This document shows, piece by piece, positions 1 to 8,571 of a stretch of DNA of 64,000 nt (its first letter is position 1; every line of letters begins with the position of its first letter). The position numbers were made by a program, and so were the translations under genes. Below the pieces are notes generated by a model. That model saw only the letters and a program-made list of their open reading frames with translations, was not told the origin of the DNA and ran no database searches. Location: NCBI GenBank assembly GCA_036741355.1, contig DAINSK010000014.1, positions 11,432-75,431 on the forward strand, given 5' to 3'. Source of the DNA: JBBRGK01 sp036741355. GTDB taxonomy: Bacteria; Chloroflexota; Dehalococcoidia; CAUJGQ01.

Positions 1-2
1 GG

Positions 3-287
3 GGTCACGTCGACTTCGCGGGATACGGTGCAGCAGTATTCTGGAACTTGAAACTGATGCGCCCCGGTGATCCGGTCTTCGTACAGGAAGCCGACGGGAC
101 TGCGCTCAAATTCACGGTCACCGAAGTTGACAGTTACGTTTTCAACGACCCAACGGCATTAGACATCATCTTTCGGACGACCGACCACCAGGGTCTGAAC
201 CTCATCACCTGCACGGGGACGTTCAATCCGCTCACCCACAACTACGACCAACGCGTGGTGGTGTATACGACACTGGCCGGTCAATAG
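3..287 (+). CDS. Sortase, C-terminal part (5' end outside window)
   Basis: The reading frame is open from the first bases of the window, so only the C-terminal half (about 95 residues) is present. It carries the three sortase catalytic elements in order: GHVDF (catalytic His), LITCTG (the TLxTC-type catalytic Cys) and YDQRVVVY (the Arg that follows the Cys). Sortases are membrane-anchored cysteine transpeptidases that cleave a sorting signal in exported substrates. The short spacing and the GLNLITCTG context resemble class E/F enzymes, which often act as housekeeping or orphan sortases. No sortase substrate with an LPxTG-like tail is visible in the window. The TTG at position 48 is internal to this frame and is not the start. 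The stop lies 2 bp before the next start, so the two genes are probably co-transcribed. Confidence 0.85.
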   Translation, partial: GHVDFAGYGAAVFWNLKLMRPGDPVFVQEADGTALKFTVTEVDSYVFNDPTALDIIFRTTDHQGLNLITCTGTFNPLTHNYDQRVVVYTTLAGQ

Positions 288-289
288 CG

Positions 290-1483
290 GTGACAACCGT
301 TCCTTCAGCCTGTGCGCGACGAGCGTCGCTCTTTATCAACGACGGCGCGTTTGAATACGACTTCGGCGCTCAGCATCCGCTGCAACCCGTTCGACTCGTG
401 GCGCTGCTCGATCTGATCGTCGAGCTCGGCATTACCGGCCAAACCGAGCGCACTGAGAGCCCCGCGGCGGCATCGCGCGCTGAGCTCCGGTTTGCGCACA
501 GCGAGGCGTACATCGATGCAGTCGAGCGGCTAAGCAGGCTAAGCGAATTCTCCTCACGGGATGTTTCTCGTCTTTCGGCCGCGTTCGGCCTGGGTTCGGG
601 CGACACGCCTGCCTTTCGAGGGATGCACGAAGCGTCTGCGGCAATCGCCGGCTCCACGCTGTCGGCAGTTCGCGCGGTGCTCGCAGGATCCGTCGACCAC
701 GCGTTCAGCCCTTCGGGCGGGCTGCACCACGCTATGCGCGATCGCGCTTCGGGCTTTTGCATTTACAACGACCTGGTGGTGGGCATCGGCGCGGCGCTGC
801 GCGAGTCAGAGGGCCGCGTCCTCTACCTCGATTTTGATGCGCATCACGGTGACGGGGTACAGGCGGCGTTCTACGACGATCCCCGGGTGCTGACTGTTTC
901 GTTCCATGAGAGCGGGCGCTACCTGTTCCCGGGCACCGGCGAGGTGATAGAGAACGGCGAAGGCGCCGGTCTGGGCTACGCCCTAAACCTGCCGCTCGCG
1001 CCGTTCACGCAGGACGTGAGCTGGATTGAAGTGATCGAAACGATCGTTCCCGAACTCTGCCGTCGTTACCGGCCAACGCTCATCGTCAGCCAGCACGGCT
1101 GTGACGGACACGCGGGCGATCCACTGACGCACCTCTCGATCACATGCGACGCCTTTGCCAAAGCGACGGCACTCGTTCACCGCCTCTCGCATGAGCATTG
1201 CAAAGGCCGGTGGGTGGCCGCGGGCGGAGGTGGCTATCAACCGGTCGTGGTAGTGCCCAGGGCCTGGACTGCTCTCTGGGGCGAGATGACCACTACCCCG
1301 CTTCCGGAACGTCTGCCGCAAACCTGGCTGGATCGCTGGCAGCCTCGTTCAACGGCGCCAATACCGGATTCATTCACTGATCCGGCGGGCACGTCGCCCG
1401 ATGTCCCTCAGCGTACCGAAATCGAGGACGAGAACCGGCGCACGCTCGAAACTGCGCTAGAGTTGTCTCGATCGGTCTCGTAA
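290..1483 (+). CDS. Histone deacetylase-superfamily protein (AcuC-like)
   Basis: This 397-residue protein has the arginase/deacetylase fold signature. HH at residues 146-147 lies in the charge-relay region. DFDAHHGDG (181-189) supplies two zinc ligands, Asp183 and His185, and QHGCDGHAGDP (268-278) supplies the third, Asp272. The HGCDGH wording is typical of the AcuC branch rather than of acetylpolyamine amidohydrolases. AcuC deacetylates acetyl-lysine, classically on acetyl-CoA synthetase, so the acyl-CoA synthetase gene at 4.2 kb is an interesting but unproven partner. The GTG start lies directly behind the sortase stop, with no spacer for a separate promoter. The last 60 residues are low-complexity. 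An acetoin-utilisation role would be a guess, because no acetoin genes are nearby. Confidence 0.85.
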   Translation: MTTVPSACARRASLFINDGAFEYDFGAQHPLQPVRLVALLDLIVELGITGQTERTESPAAASRAELRFAHSEAYIDAVERLSRLSEFSSRDVSRLSAAFGLGSGDTPAFRGMHEASAAIAGSTLSAVRAVLAGSVDHAFSPSGGLHHAMRDRASGFCIYNDLVVGIGAALRESEGRVLYLDFDAHHGDGVQAAFYDDPRVLTVSFHESGRYLFPGTGEVIENGEGAGLGYALNLPLAPFTQDVSWIEVIETIVPELCRRYRPTLIVSQHGCDGHAGDPLTHLSITCDAFAKATALVHRLSHEHCKGRWVAAGGGGYQPVVVVPRAWTALWGEMTTTPLPERLPQTWLDRWQPRSTAPIPDSFTDPAGTSPDVPQRTEIEDENRRTLETALELSRSVS

Positions 1484-1611
1484 TGGGGGCGATCGCATTA
1501 CGTCAAGCCGAACGGAGCGCACAATTCCTACGATACCGAAACGAAGTTTCATGTGCGTTTCCGATGCCCTAAAGCCGTTTCCGAATAGAGCGATTTCGTA
1601 GAGGCGAAACC

Positions 1612-1893
1612 ATGCCGGGCGAGGTCATTGTCATATCGCGGCCGACGCCGAACCCCGAGTCGTACAAGTTCACCGTCAACCGCCTGATCGTCGAAGGGCG
1701 CCCCGAAACGTACAGCACCCCCGACCAGGCGTTTCTGTCGCCGCTGGCGAGGGCGCTCTTCTCTGTATCGGGCGTCGGTGGCGTCTTTTTCCTTAAAGAC
1801 TTTGTCACTATCCGCCGGCAGCCGGGTGTGAACTGGCAGGACCTGGTGCCGCGCGTCGAAGAGACGCTCAAACGGCACTTCCAAGGCCCGTAG
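1612..1893 (+). CDS. Nfu/NifU N-terminal-domain protein
   Basis: This is a 93-residue protein made only of the Nfu_N domain (PF08712 type). It opens with a strand, then NPESYKFTVNR, then FLSPLARALFSVSGVGGVFFLKDFVTIRR, the usual centre of that domain. In two-domain Nfu proteins this module precedes the CxxC iron-sulfur scaffold. Here the cysteine domain is absent, so this copy cannot itself hold a cluster by the known mechanism; stand-alone Nfu_N proteins are common and of unclear role. Its last 54 bases lie inside the 55-bp repeat that flanks the assembly gap, and collapsing the gap leaves the same stop codon. The 128 bp before it contain no gene. Confidence 0.8.
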   Translation: MPGEVIVISRPTPNPESYKFTVNRLIVEGRPETYSTPDQAFLSPLARALFSVSGVGGVFFLKDFVTIRRQPGVNWQDLVPRVEETLKRHFQGP

Positions 1894-2049
1894 CNNNNNN
1901 NNNNNNNNNNNNNNNNNNNNNNNNNNNNNNNNNNNNNNNNNNNNNNNNNNNNNNNNNNNNNNNNNNNNNNNNNNNNNNNNNNNNNNNNNNNNNNGACCTG
2001 GTGCCGCGCGTCGAAGAGACGCTCAAACGGCACTTCCAAGGCCCGTAGC
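1840..2049. other. Assembly gap with 55-bp duplicated flanks
   Basis: Positions 1895-1994 are 100 Ns. The 55 bases before them (1840-1894) are repeated exactly right after them (1995-2049). Both gaps in this window have the same 55 + 100 N + 55 structure. The simplest reading is two contigs that overlapped by one assembly k-mer of 55 and were scaffolded with a default gap instead of being joined. The true sequence is then continuous and contains one copy of the 55-mer. The second copy of the end of the Nfu_N gene is not a duplicated gene. Confidence 0.9.
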
Positions 2050-2090
2050 ATCAAATCGCCGCATGGCTGTCTGGTAAGCTGGCCCGCGCC

Positions 2091-2198
2091 GCCCGGCGGT
2101 TGAAACCGCGGGCTCATGTCACGAAACCGGCATACGCCGGTTCAGCAGTCCGCGCAGGCGGACTTTGTACCTTGAGCCTGCGACTTTAGTCGCCGGCC
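2091..2198. repeat. Cluster of four palindromes (dispersed intergenic repeat)
   Basis: Four hairpins follow one another. The first is 2091-2112 (GCCCG/CGGGC around CGGTT-GA-AACCG). The second is a perfect 7-bp stem at 2125-2142 (AACCGGC-ATAC-GCCGGTT). The third is a perfect 7-bp stem at 2147-2164 (AGTCCGC-GCAG-GCGGACT). The fourth is at 2180-2193 (GCGACT-TT-AGTCGC). Their regular spacing and small loops point to a non-autonomous palindromic element of the REP/MITE kind. It occupies most of the 1895-2242 gene-free stretch, between an Nfu_N gene and a convergent gene, where it could also end transcripts. No second copy is visible in the window, so its mobility is inferred. Confidence 0.6.
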
Positions 2199-2242
2199 AA
2201 ATGGGCGGGCGACCCCAGCGACCCGAAAGCCAGCAACCCGGT

Positions 2243-2683
2243 TCAACTTGGGACGGCGGCGTCCTGAAACTGCGTGTCGATCTGTGCGGAGGCATCAAAG
2301 AAATTTTGGAACGACTGGTTGAACCGGTAGAACTTGTCGCGACGGTTGTAATCGTTTGAGCGGGCGAATTCGGTGGAGGAGTCGAGATCCAGCGTGTTCA
2401 GGGTGTGGTGGAGGTCGGCCCTGCCGTTCTGCTTGATGTTTTGAATCATCTCTTTCCAGCGCTCGTACGGCATGGTCAGTGTGAAATCCTGGTTGTCTTC
2501 TTCATCGCGGGTGATCTCTCGGACGTCGGTAATCTCGAACGCGTCGAACGTGAGCGCGAAGATCTTGTCGTCTACCTCGATGCCGACCTCGGCGTCGCAG
2601 GTGCCGAGGTGCCGGTACGCTTCGTCCTTGTTGATGATCTCTCGTAGCACGTTGAACCATTCGACCGACGGAAAAACGGGCAT
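2243..2683 (-). CDS. Conserved hypothetical, SCP2-like acidic protein
   Basis: This protein of 146 residues starts MPVFPSVEWF and is rich in acidic and aromatic residues. The order VFPSxEWF, then DAEVGIEVDDKIFALTF, then MPYERWKEMI recalls single-domain SCP2/sterol-carrier-like proteins, but no signature residue proves this, so it is best left as unknown. I prefer the ATG at 2683, because GGAG sits six bases upstream. The open frame runs to an ATG at 2767, and that longer form would add a lone CFTC pair with no partner cysteines. The gene is divergent from the CNNM/CorC gene, so the two share the intervening region. Confidence 0.55.
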   Translation of the reverse strand: MPVFPSVEWFNVLREIINKDEAYRHLGTCDAEVGIEVDDKIFALTFDAFEITDVREITRDEEDNQDFTLTMPYERWKEMIQNIKQNGRADLHHTLNTLDLDSSTEFARSNDYNRRDKFYRFNQSFQNFFDASAQIDTQFQDAAVPS

Positions 2684-2802
2684 CGCCATCTCCAGGTTTC
2701 GACTTCCCACGTATCGTAACTCAGCTCCACAAGTGAAGCATCTCGCCTCCGCCATGCTCGGCGTCATCGCGACCCTGCGGAGGGCGCGTATCGGGGGGTT
2801 GC

Positions 2803-2808
2803 TATACT
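2803..2808 (+). promoter_or_regulatory. Candidate -10 box (TATACT) for the CNNM gene
   Basis: TATACT at this position would place transcription initiation at about 2814-2816. A GTG in frame with the downstream membrane protein begins exactly at 2815, so the mRNA is either leaderless from that GTG or has a 51-nt leader before the ATG at 2866. No convincing -35 box is visible. Confidence 0.4.
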
Positions 2809-2865
2809 TACACGGTGGCCAACGGCTGTGCGGCGCTACGACCGCCTCCGGCGGCGGATCGGTGC

Positions 2866-4209
2866 ATGAGCCCGCTGCTCAGCGACATCTTCAAGTTCCT
2901 CATTGTCGCCGTGATGATCCTCCTTCACGGCTACTTCGTTGCGACCGAATATGCGCTCGTTACCCTCCGAAAAACCCGCGTGCAACAGCTTGCGGATGCA
3001 GGTAGCCGCACGGCCCGGCTGGTGCTTCGGACGCTGGACGATCTTCAAGAGCTAATTGCCGCGGTCCAGCTCGGCGTGACAATGGCAAGTCTTGCACTCG
3101 GCGCCTTGGCGGAGCCAACGATTGCGACCGTCATCGAGCCATGGTTCGTCTTCGTGCCTCATGCCTGGCGCCCGGTCAGCGCCCACGGAATCGCGCTCGT
3201 CATTACGTTCGCGTTTATTACTGCGCTCGATATCGTCGTCGCGGAGCTGGTGCCAAAGACGATCGCGCTCCAGAACAGTGAGCGCGTCGCATTCGTCGTC
3301 ATCCGGCCCGTCCGCGCCTTCATCTGGCTCTTCCGTCCAGTTATCGCCGTCCTCAATCGGGCGGGCGGCGCCATTGTCCGGCTGACGGGGCTACGCCCGC
3401 CCGGCGAGGGCGACGCGGCGCATTCACCCGAGGAGCTGAAGATGCTCGTTGCCGCCAGCACTCGTGCCGGAGTGCTGAACACCGACGAACAGGAAATGCT
3501 CTTTCGCGTCTTTGAGTTTTCACGCCTTACTGCCCGCCAGGTGATGGTGCCACGCACGGAGATGCTGGCGCTCGACATCGAGATGACTCGCGAGCAGGTT
3601 TACGAGATTCTGGGAAACACCCACCATACGAGGTATCCGGTATACCGAGGGACGATCGACGATATCGCCGGCATTTTATACGTGCGCGACCTGCTGAACC
3701 GATTCACATCACACGAACAGATTGAGTTTGACCTTCGTCAACTGGTCCGCGAACCGTATTTCGTGCCGGATAGCGTGCCGATCGACGACCTGCTCGCCCA
3801 ATTGCGGCGCGAGCAGGTGCAGATCGCGGTGGTGCTCGACGAGTTCGGTGGTACCGCCGGCCTGGTGACGCTGGAGGACGTGTTGGAACGGATCGTCGGC
3901 GAAGTTCGCGACGAGTTTGAAGAGTCCGGCCCGGAGATTCAGATGTTAGCCGAGGGCGACGCGGTTATAGACGGGCTAACCCTCGTGGGCGACGTGAACG
4001 AACGGTTTGCGCTCGCCCTTGACGCGGAGGACTATGACACGCTCGGAGGGTTAGTGTGGGGCGAGCTTGGGCGGCTACCCCAGGTTGGGGACATACTTGA
4101 AATTGAGGGCTGCCGGCTGGCAGTCGAGGCGATGGACGGACGGCGAGTCGCGGCGGTCAGGCTCAGCCGCAGTGGGTCCGGCGGCGATGCCGTCGAAAGC
4201 GCCGATTAG
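2866..4209 (+). CDS. CNNM/CorC-family transporter-like membrane protein
   Basis: A 447-residue protein with the full architecture of the HlyC/CorC (UPF0053, CNNM) family. An N-terminal DUF21 transmembrane domain covers residues 1-190 with at least three hydrophobic helices, starting FLIVAVMILLHGYFVATEYA. A CBS pair follows at about 210-330 (MVPRTEMLALD, YPVYRGTIDDIAGILYVRDLL, VLDEFGGTAGLVTLEDVLE), then a C-terminal CorC_HlyC domain at about 350-430. Members are linked to magnesium/cobalt efflux or sodium-dependent magnesium transport, with the CBS pair binding a nucleotide. I chose the ATG at 2866 because the membrane helix begins right after it; an in-frame GTG at 2815 next to a -10 box is the alternative. 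The old name haemolysin is misleading. Confidence 0.88.
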   Translation: MSPLLSDIFKFLIVAVMILLHGYFVATEYALVTLRKTRVQQLADAGSRTARLVLRTLDDLQELIAAVQLGVTMASLALGALAEPTIATVIEPWFVFVPHAWRPVSAHGIALVITFAFITALDIVVAELVPKTIALQNSERVAFVVIRPVRAFIWLFRPVIAVLNRAGGAIVRLTGLRPPGEGDAAHSPEELKMLVAASTRAGVLNTDEQEMLFRVFEFSRLTARQVMVPRTEMLALDIEMTREQVYEILGNTHHTRYPVYRGTIDDIAGILYVRDLLNRFTSHEQIEFDLRQLVREPYFVPDSVPIDDLLAQLRREQVQIAVVLDEFGGTAGLVTLEDVLERIVGEVRDEFEESGPEIQMLAEGDAVIDGLTLVGDVNERFALALDAEDYDTLGGLVWGELGRLPQVGDILEIEGCRLAVEAMDGRRVAAVRLSRSGSGGDAVESAD

Positions 4210-4229
4210 ACGAAGGGGTTGAAACAACC

Positions 4230-5744
4230 ATGGCAGAAGGTCCACAGACGCTCATCGATCTGCTAGAAGCTCCGCAACAGTCACGGACGGCCGTGATCGC
4301 GCCGGAGCGTGACCTGAAACTGAGTTACGCAGATTTGCGGCGGTTCGTCTCGCAAGCGGCTGAGGGACTCCGGGCCCTGGGCGTGAAACCGGGCGACCAC
4401 ATGGCGTTCGTTGCGCCAAACGGGCCAGAGTTCATTTTCGGCTACCTGGGGGCGCTTGAGGCAGGCACCGCTTGCCAGCCCATCAACCCTCAGCTCAAGC
4501 CGGACGAGGTCGACTTCGCGGTTGAGGACTCCTCCGCCGTTCTCACGCTCGTCGTGGCCGGCAGCGAAGGAACGCTCCACGGTACGCGGGTGCCGGAGGG
4601 GCGCCGAGCCGTTCTGCGTTTCGACGGTGGTTCGGTCGCGATCGAAGGCCGGCCGATCGGCCCGCCTCAGAAGGGAGGCGGACCGTCGGGCGACAGCGAT
4701 GCGCTGATTCTCTACACATCGGGAACGACGAGCCGTCCCAAAGCGGTACCGTTGACGCACAAGAACCTGGTCACATCGGCCAGGAACGTCGCCGACTCAT
4801 ACCAATTGACCGCCGACGACGTCACAATGCTCGTCATGCCGTTGTTTCACGTTCACGGCCTCGTGGCGGCAACATTTGCGACGCTGCTCCGCGGCGGGAC
4901 GATCATCGCCCCACCCCGCTTCAGCGCATCGGGCTTCTGGGACCCGGTGCGCCAGTACCGTGCGACGTGGTATACAGCGGTACCGACCATCCACACCATC
5001 CTCCTCAACAGCGTCACGGATTCGGACGCAAAGAGCGCCGGGCAATTCCGCTTCGTGCGTTCGTGCTCGTCGGCGCTGGCCGCGCCCACGCAGGCGCAGT
5101 ATGAGGAGACGTTCGGCGTCCCCGTACTGCAGGCCTACGGCATGACAGAGGCGGCACATCAGATTGCGACAAACCCGCTTCCGCCCGGCGACCGTCGCGA
5201 AGATTCGGTTGGCCTGCCGTACGGGGTGGACGTAGCGATCCTCGACGATGCCGGCGACGCGCTTCCGTCTGGCGCAGAAGGCGAAGTTGCGCTGCGCGGG
5301 CCTAACGTTACGCGCGGGTACCTGCACAACCCGAACGCCAACAGAGACGCGTTCACAAACGGCTGGTTCCGCACCGGCGACAGCGGTTATATCGACGCCG
5401 ACGGCTACATCTACCTTTCCGGCCGGCTCAAGGAGCTCATCAATCGTGCTGGCGAAAAGATCTCCCCCCACGAGGTCGACGCCGCGTTGCTCAGCCACCC
5501 GTCGGTGTATGAGGCGGTCGCGATCGCCGTTCCACACCCGATCTACGGTGAAGAGGTCGAGGCGGTGGTCGCATTGAAGCCCGGCCACAGCGCCGACGCG
5601 GCGGAGCTCATAAGCTTCTGCAGGGACCGGATAGCCGATTTCAAAGTGCCGAAAGCGATCCGTTTCGTGGCCGAAGTTCCTCGTTCTGCCACCGGCAAGA
5701 TCCAGAGACGGCGGTTGTTGGAGATGCTGCCGCCGGTTTCCTAG
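4230..5744 (+). CDS. Acyl-CoA synthetase (ANL superfamily)
   Basis: A 504-residue AMP-forming ligase that activates a carboxylic acid as acyl-AMP and then as acyl-CoA. The P-loop-like motif ILYTSGTTSRPKAV lies at 160-173. The A5 motif is YGMTEAAH, the A7 motif TGDSGYIDADGYIYLSGR, followed by KELINRAGEKISPHEVD. The C-terminal PRSATGKIQRR contains the catalytic lysine. All core residues are present. The pattern resembles oxalyl-CoA/Pcs60-like and medium-chain ligases, but substrate cannot be read from sequence. GAAGGGG before the ATG is a good ribosome binding site. It lies 20 bp behind the CNNM gene on the same strand, and convergent with the cobalamin operon. Confidence 0.88.
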   Translation: MAEGPQTLIDLLEAPQQSRTAVIAPERDLKLSYADLRRFVSQAAEGLRALGVKPGDHMAFVAPNGPEFIFGYLGALEAGTACQPINPQLKPDEVDFAVEDSSAVLTLVVAGSEGTLHGTRVPEGRRAVLRFDGGSVAIEGRPIGPPQKGGGPSGDSDALILYTSGTTSRPKAVPLTHKNLVTSARNVADSYQLTADDVTMLVMPLFHVHGLVAATFATLLRGGTIIAPPRFSASGFWDPVRQYRATWYTAVPTIHTILLNSVTDSDAKSAGQFRFVRSCSSALAAPTQAQYEETFGVPVLQAYGMTEAAHQIATNPLPPGDRREDSVGLPYGVDVAILDDAGDALPSGAEGEVALRGPNVTRGYLHNPNANRDAFTNGWFRTGDSGYIDADGYIYLSGRLKELINRAGEKISPHEVDAALLSHPSVYEAVAIAVPHPIYGEEVEAVVALKPGHSADAAELISFCRDRIADFKVPKAIRFVAEVPRSATGKIQRRRLLEMLPPVS

Positions 5745-5773
5745 TGGACTCGAAGGTCGGCATCAGCGCGTAA

Positions 5774-6376
5774 TCAGTCCGCGAGCCCTGCTTCCAGACG
5801 GCGCAGGTCCACGCCGATTCCGGCGACGACGAGATAAACGGCCGCGGCGCGCGCCGCGACAAGCTGGTTGGCGCGCCCTAGGATGTCGCGGTACAGCCTG
5901 CCAAGCGGGAAGGCGGGCACGATCCCTGAGCCGACCTCGTTGGTAACCACGATCGTCACGCCGGCTCTTTCGGCGCCAAACTGGGCGAACCGTTCGACCA
6001 TCGACAGTAGCCGCTCCTCGGCTTCGCGGCTCACGGAGGCACTCAGCACGGCTGACGAAGCGTCGCCGGCATCGGACCAATCGTGAACGGCAAGCAGTTC
6101 GTTGCTCAGCCATACACTGAGGCAATCGATCAAGACGGTGTCTCCGTCATTGCTGCTCACGGCAATGCGTGTGTCCAACCCAAGCGGCAGCTCGAGTGTG
6201 TGCCAGTTCGGTGCCCGCTCGGCGCGGTGACGGGCGATCCGAGATGCCATCTCTTCATCACCGGCTTCCGCGGTCGCAACGTAGATCCGGGGCGCAGGCA
6301 AGCGGTCGGCGAGGCGAAGCGCAAATCGCGTCTTGCCGCTGCGGGCTCCGCCGGTAACTAGTATCAGGCTGCCCAT
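5774..6376 (-). CDS. cobU: Adenosylcobinamide kinase / guanylyltransferase
   Basis: This 200-residue bifunctional enzyme phosphorylates adenosylcobinamide and then transfers GMP, giving AdoCbi-GDP for CobS. Walker A is TGGARSGKT (8-16). RIARHRAERAPNW contains His50, in the position of the histidine that is guanylylated in CobU. The Walker B-like segment is TVLIDCLSVWLSNEL. It is the last gene of the minus-strand cobalamin operon, only 6 bp behind cobQ. The ribosome binding site is weak, consistent with translational coupling. Confidence 0.92.
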   Translation of the reverse strand: MGSLILVTGGARSGKTRFALRLADRLPAPRIYVATAEAGDEEMASRIARHRAERAPNWHTLELPLGLDTRIAVSSNDGDTVLIDCLSVWLSNELLAVHDWSDAGDASSAVLSASVSREAEERLLSMVERFAQFGAERAGVTIVVTNEVGSGIVPAFPLGRLYRDILGRANQLVAARAAAVYLVVAGIGVDLRRLEAGLAD

Positions 6377-6382
6377 TTATAA

Positions 6383-7885
6383 CTAGTCCAGCAGGCGATA
6401 GATCAGGGGCATGTCAAGCGCTGACCGCACATGATTTGCAAGGCGGTCATAGGCTTGCTCGCGGCCCCAGCTCACACCAGATGAATCGCGCTCGATGCCT
6501 CGACGCTGCGCCAGCCAGCCCAGCACAGAGCGCCTGAAAGCGTCGTTGTCGAAGATCCCGTGGAGGTAGGTGCCGAATATCGCACCGCTGGCGTCGATGG
6601 CGCCGTCACCCGCATCACAACTCTCTCCCGAACGTGATAGGACCCACAATGCCGGCCGCGCTCCAGCAGTCCGACCCGTGTGAATCTCGTAACCGGCCAG
6701 CTCGGCGCCCTCCAGTCCGTTTAACAGCCCATGCGCGGCCGAAACCCGCGCGATGGCCCGGTGCGTCGCCTTGATGGCTTCAAATATCGTGACAACCGGC
6801 AAGAGGCCCAGTCCTTGAACCTCGGCGATCGGCGACTCCACGCCCTCGGGGTCCAGTAGACGTTCTCCCAGCATCTGGTAGCCCCCGCAGACGCCGATAA
6901 TCGGTCCGCCGGCGGCGGCATGCCTCACGACCTCGGCTGCGATACCGGTGGCCCGCAGCCACCCGAGGTCCGCCATCGTCGACTTGGTTCCCGGAAGGAT
7001 CAGCAGGTCGGCATCCGCTACTTCGTCGCCTTTCGTTATGTAACGAAGATCGACGTCGGGTTCCGATGCCAGTGCGTCCAGGTCGTCGAAGTTCGCGATG
7101 CGTGGAAATTGCACCACAGCGATATCGAACGTCTTAGCGACGCCAATCCTCGATCGCTGCTCGAGCGCGACCGCGTCCTCGTCGGCTACGCCGACATCTG
7201 CCAGCCAGCCAATAACACCTGCTACCGGTAGACCCGTGTATTCCGTTAGCCAGTCGACCCCCGGCTGCAGGAGGCTGGCGGTACCGCGGAACTTGTTGAT
7301 TACCAGCGCCCGTACGAGCGCGCGCTCCTCGGGCTCCAACAGTTGCAACGTGCCGACCAGATGTGCGAAAACACCGCCGCGATCGATGTCGCCGGCAAGC
7401 AGTACCGGCGCCTGAGCGTACCGTGCCACCCGCATATTGACGATGTCGCCGGCTTTGAGATTGATCTCGGCTGGGCTACCTGCACCTTCGATCACGATGA
7501 CCTCGTACTGCTGCCGCAATCGGTCGAGAGCGTCTGTCACGACAGGCCAGAGGTCGCGCTTAATGCTGATGAAGTCTGCACCGCCGACGACCCCACGCTG
7601 CCGGCCCATGACCACCACCTGGGAGCGGTGGTCGGCCTCCGGCTTGAGCAGCACCGGGTTCATCTCTACAGACGGCTCGATCCCCGCGGCTTCAGCCTGG
7701 GCGGCCTGGGCCCGTCCGAACTCGAGACCGTCCGGCGTCACGAACGAATTGTTGGACATGTTCTGCGCCTTGAACGGCGCAACGCGAAGTCCATCCTGGT
7801 GCAAGATACGGCAGAGCGCCGTACACAACAGGCTCTTCCCTACGGACGACGCCGTGCCCTGCAGCATGATCACTTTTCCGGGCAT
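6383..7885 (-). CDS. cobQ: Cobyric acid synthase
   Basis: A 500-residue glutamine-dependent amidase that adds four amide groups to adenosylcobyrinic acid a,c-diamide. The N-terminal ATPase domain has the P-loop-like GTASSVGKS and NMSNNSFVT. The C-terminal type-1 glutaminase domain has the nucleophile in GVCGGYQMLGERL and the histidine in GTYLHGIFDND. The length is normal. It lies 5 bp from the phosphatase gene upstream. Because its substrate is a late corrinoid, this operon covers only the end of the pathway; ring-building genes must lie elsewhere or corrinoids must be salvaged. Confidence 0.93.
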   Translation of the reverse strand: MPGKVIMLQGTASSVGKSLLCTALCRILHQDGLRVAPFKAQNMSNNSFVTPDGLEFGRAQAAQAEAAGIEPSVEMNPVLLKPEADHRSQVVVMGRQRGVVGGADFISIKRDLWPVVTDALDRLRQQYEVIVIEGAGSPAEINLKAGDIVNMRVARYAQAPVLLAGDIDRGGVFAHLVGTLQLLEPEERALVRALVINKFRGTASLLQPGVDWLTEYTGLPVAGVIGWLADVGVADEDAVALEQRSRIGVAKTFDIAVVQFPRIANFDDLDALASEPDVDLRYITKGDEVADADLLILPGTKSTMADLGWLRATGIAAEVVRHAAAGGPIIGVCGGYQMLGERLLDPEGVESPIAEVQGLGLLPVVTIFEAIKATHRAIARVSAAHGLLNGLEGAELAGYEIHTGRTAGARPALWVLSRSGESCDAGDGAIDASGAIFGTYLHGIFDNDAFRRSVLGWLAQRRGIERDSSGVSWGREQAYDRLANHVRSALDMPLIYRLLD

Positions 7886-7890
7886 AGCTA

Positions 7891-8526
7891 TTATCCACGA
7901 GCCGTCGGCTTGTCGACCCGCGTCGCATGAACGCAGTCGTTGACCAACGTGACAATCGGTCGCTCGCCGTGAAACTCGATGATACTGAGACCGCAGTTCC
8001 CGGTCGCGAGCCGGAACATGCTGCTGGGCGGCATACCGAGCACATGCGCTAGCAGGATCTGCAGCGTGCCTCCATGCGCTACGATCAGCACGTTCAGGCT
8101 CTCATGCCGCGCGACAATCTCGCTCATGGCGCCGACCACCCGTTCACGGGTGATTTCGAGCGGCTCACCACCCGGAGCGCAAAAGCCGTCGCCGACCGCC
8201 AGAAGCTGGCGGTACGAGTCCGGCCACCCCTCGCGCACTTCCTGGAACGTCTTCCCTTCCCAGTCTCCGAAACATAGCTCGCGCAGGCCTGAATGTGTGG
8301 TCACCTTCACTGAGCGGCCGCGCAAAGCGATCATCGCCGTCTCCCGTGCTCTGGCAAGGTCGCTGCTGTACGCCACATCGATGGGCTCGCGACGCAACCG
8401 ACGGCCTAGTGCTCGCGCCTGAGCGTGCCCCAGCGAGGTCAGGGCCACGTCCGAGTGCCCGGAAAATCGGTGACCCGCGTTTGATTCTGTTTCGCCATGC
8501 CGCGTCAGCAGTAGCCTGGTTGTCAA
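7891..8526 (-). CDS. cobC: Histidine phosphatase, probable alpha-ribazole phosphatase
   Basis: A 211-residue member of the phosphoglycerate-mutase-like phosphatases. LLTRHGETESN contains the phospho-accepting histidine. SSDLARARETA and VAHGGTLQILLAH supply the other pocket residues. General family membership is certain; the specific role of removing the 5'-phosphate from alpha-ribazole phosphate or cobalamin phosphate is inferred from its place between cobD and cobQ in the operon. If the context misleads, it would be a generic sugar-phosphate phosphatase. Confidence 0.8.
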   Translation of the reverse strand: MTTRLLLTRHGETESNAGHRFSGHSDVALTSLGHAQARALGRRLRREPIDVAYSSDLARARETAMIALRGRSVKVTTHSGLRELCFGDWEGKTFQEVREGWPDSYRQLLAVGDGFCAPGGEPLEITRERVVGAMSEIVARHESLNVLIVAHGGTLQILLAHVLGMPPSSMFRLATGNCGLSIIEFHGERPIVTLVNDCVHATRVDKPTARG

Positions 8527-8571
8527 AAGTTCTTTCTCCGCAGCGAGCCGCCGCTGCTCGTTTCCAAACTT

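Noticed and set aside
1569..2117. Minus-strand ORF across the first gap
   Set aside because: It reads through 100 Ns and two copies of the same 55-mer, antisense to the Nfu_N gene.
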